Below, piece by piece: positions 10,239-17,821 of a stretch of 64,000 nucleotides of DNA. A model generated the notes under the pieces. The model searched no databases and was not told the DNA's origin. It saw only the letters and a list, made by a program, of their open reading frames with translations. How positions within the stretch are numbered: the stretch's first letter is position 1; the number at the start of each line of letters is the position of its first letter. This DNA comes from Thauera sp. (lineage in GTDB: Bacteria > Pseudomonadota > Gammaproteobacteria > Burkholderiales > Rhodocyclaceae), in NCBI GenBank assembly GCA_017302295.1, contig JAFLDS010000006.1:62001-126000 (forward strand), read 5' to 3'. A program made the position numbers and the translations under genes.

Positions 10239-11108
10239 ATGCCCGCCCTCTGGATGATCGTCGCCAGCCTGCTGTTCGCCTGCATGGGCGTTTGCGTCAA
10301 GCTGGGCGCGACGCGATTCTCCACCGGCGAGCTGGTGTTCTACCGCGGCGCGGTCAGTGTGCTGATGATGCTGGTCGCCGCCCGCCTGCAGGGTGTCACG
10401 CTCAGCACCCCGCACTGGCGCATGCAGCTGTCGCGCAGCGCCTCGGGCTCGATCGCGCTGATGAGCTACTTCTTTGCGATCGGCGCGCTGCCGCTCGCAA
10501 CCGCTGCCACGCTCAGCTACACCTCGCCGATCTTCGTCGCGCTGCTGCTCGCACTCGTCTTCGGCGAGCGCCTGCGCTGGCCGGTGATGGCTTCGGTGTT
10601 GCTGGGCTTCGCCGGCGTGGCCCTCCTGTTGCGCCCCACCCTGCTGCCCGGGCAATGGCTGGGCGCCGCGGTCGGTCTGGGGTCGGGGGCGATCGCCAGC
10701 CTCGCCTACATCAGCGTGCGCGAGCTCGGCCGTGTCGGCGAACCGGAGGTGCGCACCGTGTTCTGGTTCTCGCTGGTCACCACGCTGCTCGGCCTGACCT
10801 GGGCGGCCACGGGCGAAATCCATCGCCCCGACGGTGAAGGTCTGGCAATCCTGCTTGGTGTCGGCCTGTTCGGCGGGCTCGCTCAAGTGGCGATGACCCG
10901 TTCCTACCGCTACGGCCGCACGGTCGTGTCGGCCAGCCTCAGCTATTCGACGGTCATCTTCGCCAGCGTCTTCGGCATGCTGCTGTGGGACGAACACCTC
11001 GCGCTCGGCGGATGGCTCGCGATCGGCCTCATCATCGCCAGCGGCATCTCCGTGTCGCTCGCCTCGCGCCGGCCGTCCGAGGCTGCGCCACAGCCCGCGG
11101 ACGATTGA
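10239..11108 (+). CDS. DMT-superfamily (EamA) permease
   Basis: This 289-residue inner-membrane protein has about ten hydrophobic helices and two EamA repeats, the first covering roughly residues 1-130 and the second 140-280. Its sequence resembles metabolite exporters and S-adenosylmethionine-type permeases ([25 protein letters not shown] near the start). The substrate cannot be predicted. The ATG at 10239 begins directly at the first membrane helix and is preferred to the longer reading from 10164. It is divergent from glpK. A relation to glycerol is possible but not shown. Confidence 0.85.
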   Translation: MPALWMIVASLLFACMGVCVKLGATRFSTGELVFYRGAVSVLMMLVAARLQGVTLSTPHWRMQLSRSASGSIALMSYFFAIGALPLATAATLSYTSPIFVALLLALVFGERLRWPVMASVLLGFAGVALLLRPTLLPGQWLGAAVGLGSGAIASLAYISVRELGRVGEPEVRTVFWFSLVTTLLGLTWAATGEIHRPDGEGLAILLGVGLFGGLAQVAMTRSYRYGRTVVSASLSYSTVIFASVFGMLLWDEHLALGGWLAIGLIIASGISVSLASRRPSEAAPQPADD

Positions 11109-11166
11109 GCGGCAGGGGCGCGAGGACTATAGTGACTGGAAACATCGAAGCGCGACGGAGCCCGAC

Positions 11167-11529
11167 ATGATCACCACCGACCACAGCGACAACCTCGTAG
11201 CCGTGACCGTTTTCGGCGAGTTCACGCTGGCCGACTACAAGGAGTTCGAGGAACTGGTGAACTTCAAGGTCCAGTTCGAGGGTCAAGTCGACCTTTTCAT
11301 GGATCTGCGCGAAATGGCGGGCTTCACGCTCGACGTGGCGTGGGAGGAAATCAAGTTTTCCCGCCAGCACGCGCACGACTTCCGCCGTATCGCCATCGTG
11401 ACGGAAGATCAGTGGCTGACCTGGAGTGCCTGGGTCTCGCAACTGTTCGTCGATGCCGAAGTCCAGGTCTTCGGCGACGAAACCGAAGCGCGCGACTGGC
11501 TGGCCGAAACGGCCGAGGCCCCGAGGTGA
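11167..11529 (+). CDS. SpoIIAA-like (STAS-type fold) protein
   Basis: This 120-residue cytoplasmic protein has the alternating strand/helix pattern of SpoIIAA-like proteins (VTVFGEFTLADYKEFEELV, DLFMDLREMAGFTLDVAWEEIKF, RIAIVTEDQWLTWSAW). Such proteins are widespread in proteobacteria and of unclear function, perhaps lipid or protein binding. The stop overlaps the GTG start of the sulfurtransferase gene (GTGA), so the two are probably co-translated. Confidence 0.8.
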   Translation: MITTDHSDNLVAVTVFGEFTLADYKEFEELVNFKVQFEGQVDLFMDLREMAGFTLDVAWEEIKFSRQHAHDFRRIAIVTEDQWLTWSAWVSQLFVDAEVQVFGDETEARDWLAETAEAPR

Positions 11530-12380
11530 ATGCTTCGTTTTCGACCCTGATCGGCGCGCTCGATCTAGTGCAGTACATGCGCGACCCCGACTGGGTCGTG
11601 GTCGATTGCCGCTTCGATCTGACCAATCCGGATTTTGGCTACCAGGCCTGGCGCCGCAGCCATATCCGGGGGGCCTTCTTCCTCGACCTCGAGGCGGACC
11701 TGTCCGGCACGAGGACGGGGCGCAACGGCCGCCACCCCCTGCCGGACCCGGCGCAGCTCGCCGCCAGGCTGGGCGAGTGCGGCATCGACAACCATTGCCA
11801 GGTCGTCGCCTACGACGACGCTGGCGGCATGTTCGCCGCGCGCCTGTGGTGGCTGATGCGCTGGCTCGGACACCACCGCGTGGCGGTGCTCGACGGCGGC
11901 CTGCAGGCGTGGTGCCGCGCCGCCCAGGCTTTGGACGTCGACATGCCCGAGCCGGTCCCGCGCAGCTACACGTTCTCGCTGCAGCCCGGCCGGGTCGATG
12001 TCGAATACGTGCGCAGCCACCTGGGCAAACCCGACATGTTGCTGGTCGATGCCCGCAGCCCGGATCGGTTCCGCGGCGAAAACGAGATGCTCGACCCGGT
12101 CGCAGGCCACATTCCCGGCGCCATCAACCGCTTCTTCCGCGACAACCTCGGGCCCGATGGCTGCTTCAAGCAGGCCTCGGTACTGCGCGAGGAATTCGGC
12201 GCGCTGCTGTCCGGGCACACGCCGCGGCAGACCGTGCACCAATGCGGCTCGGGCGTGACCGCCTGCCACAACGTGCTGGCGATGGAGGCCGCGGGCTTTC
12301 CCGGCTCGCGGCTATATGGCGGGTCGTGGAGCGAATGGTGTGCCGATCCGGCACGGCCGGTGGCCACCGGCCCGGGTTGA
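11526..12380 (+). CDS. sseA: 3-mercaptopyruvate/thiosulfate sulfurtransferase
   Basis: This 284-residue protein has two rhodanese domains. The N-terminal domain lacks a cysteine loop, and the C-terminal domain carries the active-site loop CGSGVTAC with catalytic Cys240. CGSGVTA is the loop of the SseA (mercaptopyruvate) group, whereas rhodaneses usually have CRxGx[RT]. The GTG start at 11526 overlaps the preceding stop by 4 bp and places the start just before the first domain (LIGALDLVQYMRDPDWVVVDCRFD). The gene converges on murI with only 16 bp between stops. Confidence 0.9.
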   Translation: MNASFSTLIGALDLVQYMRDPDWVVVDCRFDLTNPDFGYQAWRRSHIRGAFFLDLEADLSGTRTGRNGRHPLPDPAQLAARLGECGIDNHCQVVAYDDAGGMFAARLWWLMRWLGHHRVAVLDGGLQAWCRAAQALDVDMPEPVPRSYTFSLQPGRVDVEYVRSHLGKPDMLLVDARSPDRFRGENEMLDPVAGHIPGAINRFFRDNLGPDGCFKQASVLREEFGALLSGHTPRQTVHQCGSGVTACHNVLAMEAAGFPGSRLYGGSWSEWCADPARPVATGPG

Positions 12381-12396
12381 GCCCCCCAGACGGCTT

Positions 12397-13218
12397 CTAC
12401 CAGTCGACCTTTTCGACCTGCCCCAGCGAGCGCCCGAGGAAGCGCTCGCCAATGGTCTGAAAGCGCAATGGCACGTCGCTGACCACGTAGCGGTAGCTCG
12501 CCGGCTCGCTGCCGCCTTGCGCCAAGCCCTCGTGATGCAGCCGCTGCGCGGCGAACTCCGCCGTGGTCACCGCCGAATCGATCAGCTTCACCGCCGGACC
12601 GGTCACATCGCGCAGCAGCGGCTTGAGCAGCGGGTAGTGGGTGCATCCCAGCACCAGGCTGTCGACCTCTTCGGCCAGCACCGGGCGCAGGTACTCCTGC
12701 GCAGTCAGACGGGTGACCTCGTGGTCCAGCCACCCCTCTTCCACCAGCGGCACGAACAGCGGGCAGGCCTGCGAATACACCCGCACCGAGGCGTCCAGCG
12801 CGTGCATGCGGCGAGCGTAGGCGTTGCTGTTGATCGTGGTCGGCGTGCCGATCACGCCGATGCGCCCGCCGGGCGACTCGGCAACCGCCGCGCGCGCGCC
12901 GGCCTCGATGACGTCGAGCACCGGGATATCGCGCGCCAGCCGGTGCACCACGTGGGCCGCCACCGCCGCCATCGTGTTGCAGGCGATGATCAGCATCTTG
13001 ACGTCGCGCTGCAGCAGGAAGCGGGTGATCTGCTCGGTGAACAGCTCGATCGTCGCCACCGACTTCACGCCGTAGGGCACACGCGCGGTGTCGCCGAAGT
13101 AGATGATGCTCTCGAGCGGCAGGCGCTCCATCAGCGCACGCACAACGGTCAGCCCGCCGACGCCTGAGTCGAACACGCCGATCGGGCGCGAGGCATCGAC
13201 CGCCGTCACGCCAGCCAC
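12397..13218 (-). CDS. murI: Glutamate racemase
   Basis: This 273-residue cofactor-independent racemase makes D-glutamate for peptidoglycan. The two catalytic cysteines lie in IIACNTMAAV and LVLGCTHYPLL. The N-terminal IGVFDSGVGGLTVVRAL and YFGDTARVPYG are the usual substrate-binding segments. The gene lies 31 bp downstream of tyrS on the same strand and may be co-transcribed with it. Confidence 0.95.
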   Translation of the reverse strand: MAGVTAVDASRPIGVFDSGVGGLTVVRALMERLPLESIIYFGDTARVPYGVKSVATIELFTEQITRFLLQRDVKMLIIACNTMAAVAAHVVHRLARDIPVLDVIEAGARAAVAESPGGRIGVIGTPTTINSNAYARRMHALDASVRVYSQACPLFVPLVEEGWLDHEVTRLTAQEYLRPVLAEEVDSLVLGCTHYPLLKPLLRDVTGPAVKLIDSAVTTAEFAAQRLHHEGLAQGGSEPASYRYVVSDVPLRFQTIGERFLGRSLGQVEKVDW

Positions 13219-13249
13219 CCCGCGCCGCCGGCGCCGGTCCTGATCGACA

Positions 13250-14449
13250 TCATTCGAGCACCACGGCGGCGAACTTGCGCTTGCCCACCTGCAGCACCAC
13301 GGTCTCGCCCGCAGCCAGCAGCAGACCCTTGTCGTCCACCCGCTCGCCGTTGAGCTTGACCGCGCCCTGCTCGATCATGCGCATCGCCTCGGAGGTCGAA
13401 CCGGTCAGCCCGGCCTGCTTCACCACCTGGAACACCGCCATGCCCTCGGCACCGACAGCGACGCGCACTTCAGGAAGGTCGTCGGGGATCGCGTTGCGCT
13501 GGAAGCGCGCTTCGAAGTCCGCCAGCGCCTCCTCCGCCGCCATCGCTCCATGGAAGCGGCCGACGAGTTCCATCGCCAGCATGACCTTGACGTCGCGCGG
13601 GTTGCGGCCGCCTTCGACGTCGGCGCGCAGCGCGGCGATCTCGGCCGTCGAGCGGAACGACAGCAGATCGTAGTAGCGCCACATCAGCGTGTCCGACACC
13701 GACATCGTCTTGCCGAAGATCTCCTTCGGCGCCTCGGCGATGCCGATGTAGTTGCCGAGCGACTTCGACATCTTGTTGACGCCGTCAAGGCCCTCGAGCA
13801 GCGGCACCATCACCACGCACTGCGGCGACTGGCCATAGTGTTTCTGCAGTTCGCGCCCCATCAGCAGGTTGAAGCGCTGATCGGTGCCGCCGAGCTCGAC
13901 GTCGGCCTTCATCGCCACCGAGTCGTAGCCCTGGCACAGCGGATACAGGAACTCGTGGATCGCGATCGACTGGTTGTTCGCGTAGCGCTTGGAGAAGTCG
14001 TCGCGCTCGAGCATGCGCGCCACCGTCTGCTGCGCGGCGAGGCGGATCATGCCGGCCGAGCCCAGGCCTTCCATCCACGCCGAGTTGAAGCAGATCTCGG
14101 TCTTTTCCGGATCGAGGATCTTGAACACCTGCTCCTGGTAGGTCTTCGCGTTGTCGGCGATCTGCTCGCGCGACAGCGGCGGGCGGGTGGCGTTCTTGCC
14201 GCTCGGGTCGCCGATCATGCCGGTGAAGTCGCCGATGAGGAACATCACGTGATGCCCCAGCTCCTGGAAGTGGCGCATCTTGTTGATCAGCACCGTATGG
14301 CCGAGGTGCAGGTCAGGCGCGGTGGGATCGAATCCCGCCTTGATCCGCAGCGGACGCCCGCTCTTGAGCTTCTCGACCAGTTCGGCCTCGATCAGCAATT
14401 CGTCGGTCCCGCGCTTGATCAGCTCGATCGCGGCCTGAACATCACTCAT
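13250..14449 (-). CDS. tyrS: Tyrosyl-tRNA synthetase
   Basis: This 399-residue class I aminoacyl-tRNA synthetase is of the longer TyrRS type found in many proteobacteria. The HIGH-like motif is HLGH (in [11 protein letters not shown]), KMSKS is present exactly, and an S4 RNA-binding domain occupies the last 60 residues ([14 protein letters not shown]). The ATG at 14449 ([11 protein letters not shown]) gives the normal N-terminus. The in-frame extension to 14548 runs into the divergent peptidase leader and is not expected to be coding. Confidence 0.96.
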   Translation of the reverse strand: MSDVQAAIELIKRGTDELLIEAELVEKLKSGRPLRIKAGFDPTAPDLHLGHTVLINKMRHFQELGHHVMFLIGDFTGMIGDPSGKNATRPPLSREQIADNAKTYQEQVFKILDPEKTEICFNSAWMEGLGSAGMIRLAAQQTVARMLERDDFSKRYANNQSIAIHEFLYPLCQGYDSVAMKADVELGGTDQRFNLLMGRELQKHYGQSPQCVVMVPLLEGLDGVNKMSKSLGNYIGIAEAPKEIFGKTMSVSDTLMWRYYDLLSFRSTAEIAALRADVEGGRNPRDVKVMLAMELVGRFHGAMAAEEALADFEARFQRNAIPDDLPEVRVAVGAEGMAVFQVVKQAGLTGSTSEAMRMIEQGAVKLNGERVDDKGLLLAAGETVVLQVGKRKFAAVVLE

Positions 14450-14542
14450 TGAATCTCTCCAAAATCCCCACGACGGACGTAAAAAACATTTGCTACAATT
14501 GAAAAAGTTTTTTGCCCACTTCTGGAGGAGCGGACCGCGTCC

Positions 14543-15868
14543 ATGCAAACCAGAAAGACCCGAATTCTAGCCGAACTACCCGACCAACTCTTCACCCGCC
14601 CGCGCCGCTGGGTTGTCGCCGGTGTCGCGGGCCTGTCGATGATGGGTGTGGTTGCCGCCATTGCCGTCGCGCCACAGGGCCCGGCCCAGATCGCCACCCG
14701 ACCGGTGGTGGAGGTCCTGTCGCCCCCCGAGTCCGAAACGACTGCGCTCGGCGACCTGCCCTTCGTGCAGGAGGTGCGTCTGCAGTCGGGCGATACCGCC
14801 CAGACCCTGTTTCGCCGACTTCGAATCCAGGATGCCGAGGCACTCGCCTTCCTGACGCAGTCCGAATCAGGCAGACAGGCGCTGCGCCAGTTGCGCGCCG
14901 GGCGTTCGGTCACCGCAGTGATCCATGCCGACGGTCGCCTCGCATCGCTCACCCTTCCAGTGGGCGCAGACGGCGAGCGCACCGTCATCGAGCGTGCAGC
15001 CGACGGTGGGCTCAAACTGCGCGACGCCCAGGATGGCGCACTGGCAACCCTGGTCGAAATGCGCTCGGGCGTCATCCGCAGCTCGCTTTTCGCCGCCACG
15101 GATGCCGCAGAGTTGCCCGACGAGGTGGCCAACAAGCTCGTCGAGCTGTTCGGCACCGAGATCGACTTCCATACCGACCTGCGCAAGGGCGACCGCTTCA
15201 ACGTGATCTACGAAGCGATGTACGACCGCGGCACGCCGGTACGCACCGGCCGAGTCCTCGCCGCAGAGTTCGTCAATCAGGGAAAGAGCCACGTCGTCGT
15301 GTTGCATCAGCGCGCAGACAAGGAGCAGTACTACTCTGCCGACGGCCGCAGCCTCGGGCAGGCCTTCCTGCGCTCACCGCTCGAATTCTCGCGCGTCACC
15401 TCGAGTTTCGGCGGCCGCATCCACCCCATCCTGAACCGCCCGCGCGACCACAAGGGCGTCGACTTCGGCGCCCCGACCGGCACCCCGGTGAAGGCGACTT
15501 CCGATGGCGTGGTCGATTACGCCGGCACGCAGCGCGGCTATGGCAACCTGATCGTGCTGCAGCACCGCGGCAAGATCTCCACCGCCTACGCGCACCTCAA
15601 CGGCTTCGCGCGCAACCTGAAGCAGGGGCAGGCCGTCAGCCAGGGCGACGTGATCGGCTATGTCGGCACGACCGGCATGTCCACCGGCCCGCACCTGCAC
15701 TACGAGGTCCGCATCGACGGTGAGGCGCACGACCCGATGACGGTCGCACTGCCGGTCGCCGACACGCTCGAGGGCCGCGAACTGACGGCGTTCAAGCGCG
15801 ACACCGCACCCTTGCTGCATCGCTTCGCGTTGCTGAACCGCGACACCGAGGTCGCGAGCGCCCGCTGA
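14543..15868 (+). CDS. M23-family peptidoglycan endopeptidase
   Basis: This 441-residue envelope protein is anchored by one N-terminal membrane helix (about residues 23-45). An OapA/LysM-like region ([16 protein letters not shown] onward) precedes a C-terminal LytM/M23 domain of about 120 residues. Zinc ligands are visible as His and Asp in [13 protein letters not shown] and the HLH of GPHLHYEVR. All are intact, so it is probably an active DD-endopeptidase like MepM, cutting peptide cross-links during growth. The gene is divergent from tyrS across a 93-bp gap. It ends at a strong terminator that it would have shared with erpA before the element inserted. Confidence 0.92.
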   Translation: MQTRKTRILAELPDQLFTRPRRWVVAGVAGLSMMGVVAAIAVAPQGPAQIATRPVVEVLSPPESETTALGDLPFVQEVRLQSGDTAQTLFRRLRIQDAEALAFLTQSESGRQALRQLRAGRSVTAVIHADGRLASLTLPVGADGERTVIERAADGGLKLRDAQDGALATLVEMRSGVIRSSLFAATDAAELPDEVANKLVELFGTEIDFHTDLRKGDRFNVIYEAMYDRGTPVRTGRVLAAEFVNQGKSHVVVLHQRADKEQYYSADGRSLGQAFLRSPLEFSRVTSSFGGRIHPILNRPRDHKGVDFGAPTGTPVKATSDGVVDYAGTQRGYGNLIVLQHRGKISTAYAHLNGFARNLKQGQAVSQGDVIGYVGTTGMSTGPHLHYEVRIDGEAHDPMTVALPVADTLEGRELTAFKRDTAPLLHRFALLNRDTEVASAR

Positions 15869-15895
15869 CCGGCACGTCGTCCCGCGCATCAAAGC

Positions 15896-15925
15896 AATCG
15901 GGGCGCCCCTTGGGGCGCCCCGATT
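15896..15925. terminator. Strong bidirectional hairpin, ancestral erpA / M23 gene terminator
   Basis: A stem of up to 14 bp (AATCGGGGCGCCCC and its complement) with a very short loop lies between the M23 gene and the left copy of the erpA 3' end. Before the integrative element inserted, it would have stood just downstream of erpA. Confidence 0.8.
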
Positions 15926-15947
15926 TCATTCCACGCTGCCGTCGGAC

Positions 15948-16024
15948 TCAGACAGAGAAGGACGAACCACAGCCGCAGGTGCTGGTGGCGTTAGGATTGC
16001 GAATCACGAACTGCGAGCCTTCCA
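15948..16024 (-). pseudogene. attL: detached duplicate of the erpA 3' end
   Basis: These 77 bp are identical to 21604-21680 and cover the codons from about residue 92 of ErpA to the stop, including the Cys108-Gly-Cys110 cluster ligands. No start or upstream coding sequence is attached, so this is a gene remnant and the left attachment site. The strand exchange point lies somewhere in the 77 bp. Confidence 0.93.
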
Positions 16025-16080
16025 AAATAAAGCTTGTTGCTCAATACCTTAGCAGTCTTAACAAATCGTGAGTCCTCGAC

Positions 16081-16099
16081 TTGTGCAACCTTTGTGCAA
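16081..16099. promoter_or_regulatory. Left pair of TTGTGCAA arm-type integrase sites
   Basis: TTGTGCAA occurs at 16081-16088 and 16092-16099, one helical turn (11 bp) apart, between attL and the integrase start. The same octamer is found four times near the right end. The second copy runs into the integrase ribosome-binding site AAGGAG (16098-16103), so bound integrase could repress its own expression. Confidence 0.65.
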
Positions 16100-16112
16100 G
16101 GAGAAGACAAAA

Positions 16113-17132
16113 ATGGCATCCATCACACGACGCGGCGATAAGTGGCTTGTCCGCGTTACCCGAGGCTCGCAGCAGGCGAACAAGACCTTCCCCACGAAAC
16201 AAGAGGCACAGCTTTTTGCACAAGAAACAGAGGCGGCCTTCACCCGAGGGACTTACACACCTGAGGAGAAAGCCACGCTACGGGAACTCCTCGAACGCTA
16301 CAGGACGGACATCACCTCGACCAAGCGCGGACGCCTACGCGAGGAGTATCGAATCGACGGCATCCTCCGCCACAAAGAAGCAAAACCACTCCTCGATACA
16401 CCGATCAGCAAACTGTCCCCCGTCGCCGTCGGCAAGTGGAGAGACGCCCGCGGCAAAGAAGTAGCCCCCGCCACTGTCGTACGGGAATGGGCCATCCTCC
16501 AAAACGCCTTGAGCGTCGCCGGGCGTGAATGGGGCTACGTCGTCACGCGCAACCCGTTCGAGGCACTGCGAAAACCGACGATCAACAACGCGCGAGCGAG
16601 GCGCGTGTCCGATGCCGAACTCGACGCCATCCTCGCCGCCGTCCGGTCGCCGGAGTTCAAAGCAATCGTGAAGCTGGCAATCGAGACCGCTGCAAGAAGG
16701 TCCGAACTCCTCAGCCTTCGTTGGCAGGACATCAGCCTGGACAAGCGGGTAGCGACGCTGAGGCAAACGAAAAATGGCGAGGTCCGCGCCGTCCCCCTGT
16801 CGAGCAGAGCAATCGCAATCCTCAAGGCACAGCCGAGGCGAATCGACGGCGCAGTTTTCGGGATGAAGCCTCACAGCCTCACAACCGCTTTCGAGCGCGC
16901 CGTCCTCCGCGCGCGCCGGAGTTACGAGGAGACGACCAAGACCGAAAGCCGGGAGCCCGGATTCCTCGAAGACCTCCGCCTCCACGACCTCCGCCACGAA
17001 GCGTGCTCGCGCCTCGCCGAACTCGGGCTATCGACAACCGAACTCGCCAGCATCAGCGGCCACAGAACGCTGCAGCTCGTCGCCAGATACACGCACCACC
17101 GGCCCGAGCAGCTGGCCCGGAAGCTAGGCTAG
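16113..17132 (+). CDS. int: Tyrosine recombinase (element integrase)
   Basis: This 339-residue phage-type integrase has an Arm-type DNA-binding N-terminus (SITRRGDKWLVRVTRGSQ), a SAM-like core-binding region (about 60-155) and a catalytic domain. Catalytic residues can be read as Arg195 (ARRSELLSLRW), His291 and Arg294 (HDLRHEACSRL), His317 (SGHRTLQLVARY) and the nucleophile Tyr326. The ATG at 16113 has AAGGAG 9 bp upstream, and the longer reading from 16068 has no such site. It is transcribed away from attL and would drive insertion into and excision from erpA. It is followed by its own terminator. Confidence 0.95.
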   Translation: MASITRRGDKWLVRVTRGSQQANKTFPTKQEAQLFAQETEAAFTRGTYTPEEKATLRELLERYRTDITSTKRGRLREEYRIDGILRHKEAKPLLDTPISKLSPVAVGKWRDARGKEVAPATVVREWAILQNALSVAGREWGYVVTRNPFEALRKPTINNARARRVSDAELDAILAAVRSPEFKAIVKLAIETAARRSELLSLRWQDISLDKRVATLRQTKNGEVRAVPLSSRAIAILKAQPRRIDGAVFGMKPHSLTTAFERAVLRARRSYEETTKTESREPGFLEDLRLHDLRHEACSRLAELGLSTTELASISGHRTLQLVARYTHHRPEQLARKLG

Positions 17133-17150
17133 CCCCCGCCCCAGAAAGCG

Positions 17151-17177
17151 AAGAGCCCGGACGAACCGGGCTCTTTT
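17151..17177 (+). terminator. Terminator after the integrase gene
   Basis: A 10-bp stem around GAGCCCGG/CCGGGCTC with a 5-nt loop ends in TTTT followed by an A/T-rich stretch. It isolates integrase expression from the replication genes. Confidence 0.85.
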
Positions 17178-17208
17178 CAATTTATTCATAGCGCATTCGC
17201 ACGGGCGC

Positions 17209-17267
17209 TTGATTCGCTCGTGCGATTATGGTATAAGCTGTCCTTATGCATAGAATTTCTCTATGCA
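17209..17267 (+). promoter_or_regulatory. Promoter with inverted repeat for the element's replication operon
   Basis: TTGATT (17209-17214) and TATAAG (17232-17237) are spaced by 17 bp, a good sigma-70 promoter. Just beyond the expected transcription start lies TGCATAG-N7-CTATGCA (17247-17267), placed as an operator or leader hairpin. It would drive the two small genes and the primase-helicase. Confidence 0.7.
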
Positions 17268-17288
17268 CCCATTCAAGGACTTTATTTT

Positions 17289-17501
17289 ATGCAACTCCAC
17301 ATCGGCTATCACAACTTGTCCAACGCTCTCGACGGATGGCGCACCGCCCCCGAACTACGGGCACTAGACAGCCGGAATCGACTCGGGCTTTCACGTCACT
17401 GGCACGAAGGACAACGCGCCTTCCACGCCGCTGAGGTAGCACAACTTCGAGCCCGTATCGCCGCCAACGATCCCACACTTCCGAAGGAACGCCAACGATG
17501 A
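17289..17501 (+). CDS. Small basic protein of the element (unknown)
   Basis: This 70-residue protein is charged and mostly helical (WRTAPELRALDSRNRLGLSRHWHEGQRAFHAAEVAQLRARI), compatible with a small DNA-binding or regulatory protein, but I do not recognise its family. The ATG at 17289 has AAGGA about 9 bp upstream. An in-frame start at 17220 would overlap the promoter. It is the first gene after the promoter at 17209, and its stop overlaps the next start by 4 bp (ATGA). The position suits an early regulator or excisionase-like function (inference only). Confidence 0.65.
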   Translation: MQLHIGYHNLSNALDGWRTAPELRALDSRNRLGLSRHWHEGQRAFHAAEVAQLRARIAANDPTLPKERQR

Positions 17502-17755
17502 CAAGCAAAACACATTACAGCGCATTCCTTGCGCACCTCAAGGAACACGGCTCCGCCACTTCAGCCGAACTAGCGGACAAGTTCAACGCAATGCAGCCTC
17601 CAGGCACGATTAGAAACCTCCGGGCGAATGGTCACGACATCCGCACCGTTTGGACCCTGACTGCAGACGAGGATGGCGTCCTGCACCGCTGCGCCCGGTA
17701 CCACTACCACGGGCGCCGCTACGCCGAAGGCGAACAAACAAAGAAGCTGAACTAA
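17498..17755 (+). CDS. Small winged-helix-like protein of the element
   Basis: This 85-residue protein has an N-terminal helix-turn-helix pattern (HLKEHGSATSAELADKFNAMQPPGTIRNLRANGHDI) followed by a short beta region rich in His and Tyr. The shape resembles the small phage helix-turn-helix proteins whose core reads as a helix pair followed by LR..G..I.T. It is translationally coupled to the preceding gene and lies 66 bp before the primase gene. A role in controlling replication or transcription of the element is likely but unproven. Confidence 0.7.
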   Translation: MTSKTHYSAFLAHLKEHGSATSAELADKFNAMQPPGTIRNLRANGHDIRTVWTLTADEDGVLHRCARYHYHGRRYAEGEQTKKLN

Positions 17756-17770
17756 CAGCAGAGAAGCAAA

Positions 17771-17792
17771 AGCCCGGACGGCCATCCGGGCT
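17771..17792. terminator. Hairpin between small genes and primase
   Basis: The 8-bp stem AGCCCGGA/TCCGGGCT with a 6-nt loop lies 30 bp before the primase start. There is no T tract on the plus strand, so it may act as an attenuator. The same AGCCCGG/CCGGGCT stem recurs after the integrase (17151-17177) and after the primase (20571-20589). Confidence 0.4.
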
Positions 17793-17821
17793 CAACCAAC
17801 CTCACACAAGGATTCTACCCA

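Noticed and set aside
14494-14499. TACAAT as -10 box for the M23 peptidase gene
   Set aside because: No acceptable -35 box at 16-18 bp, so the promoter in the tyrS/M23 gap was left unassigned.
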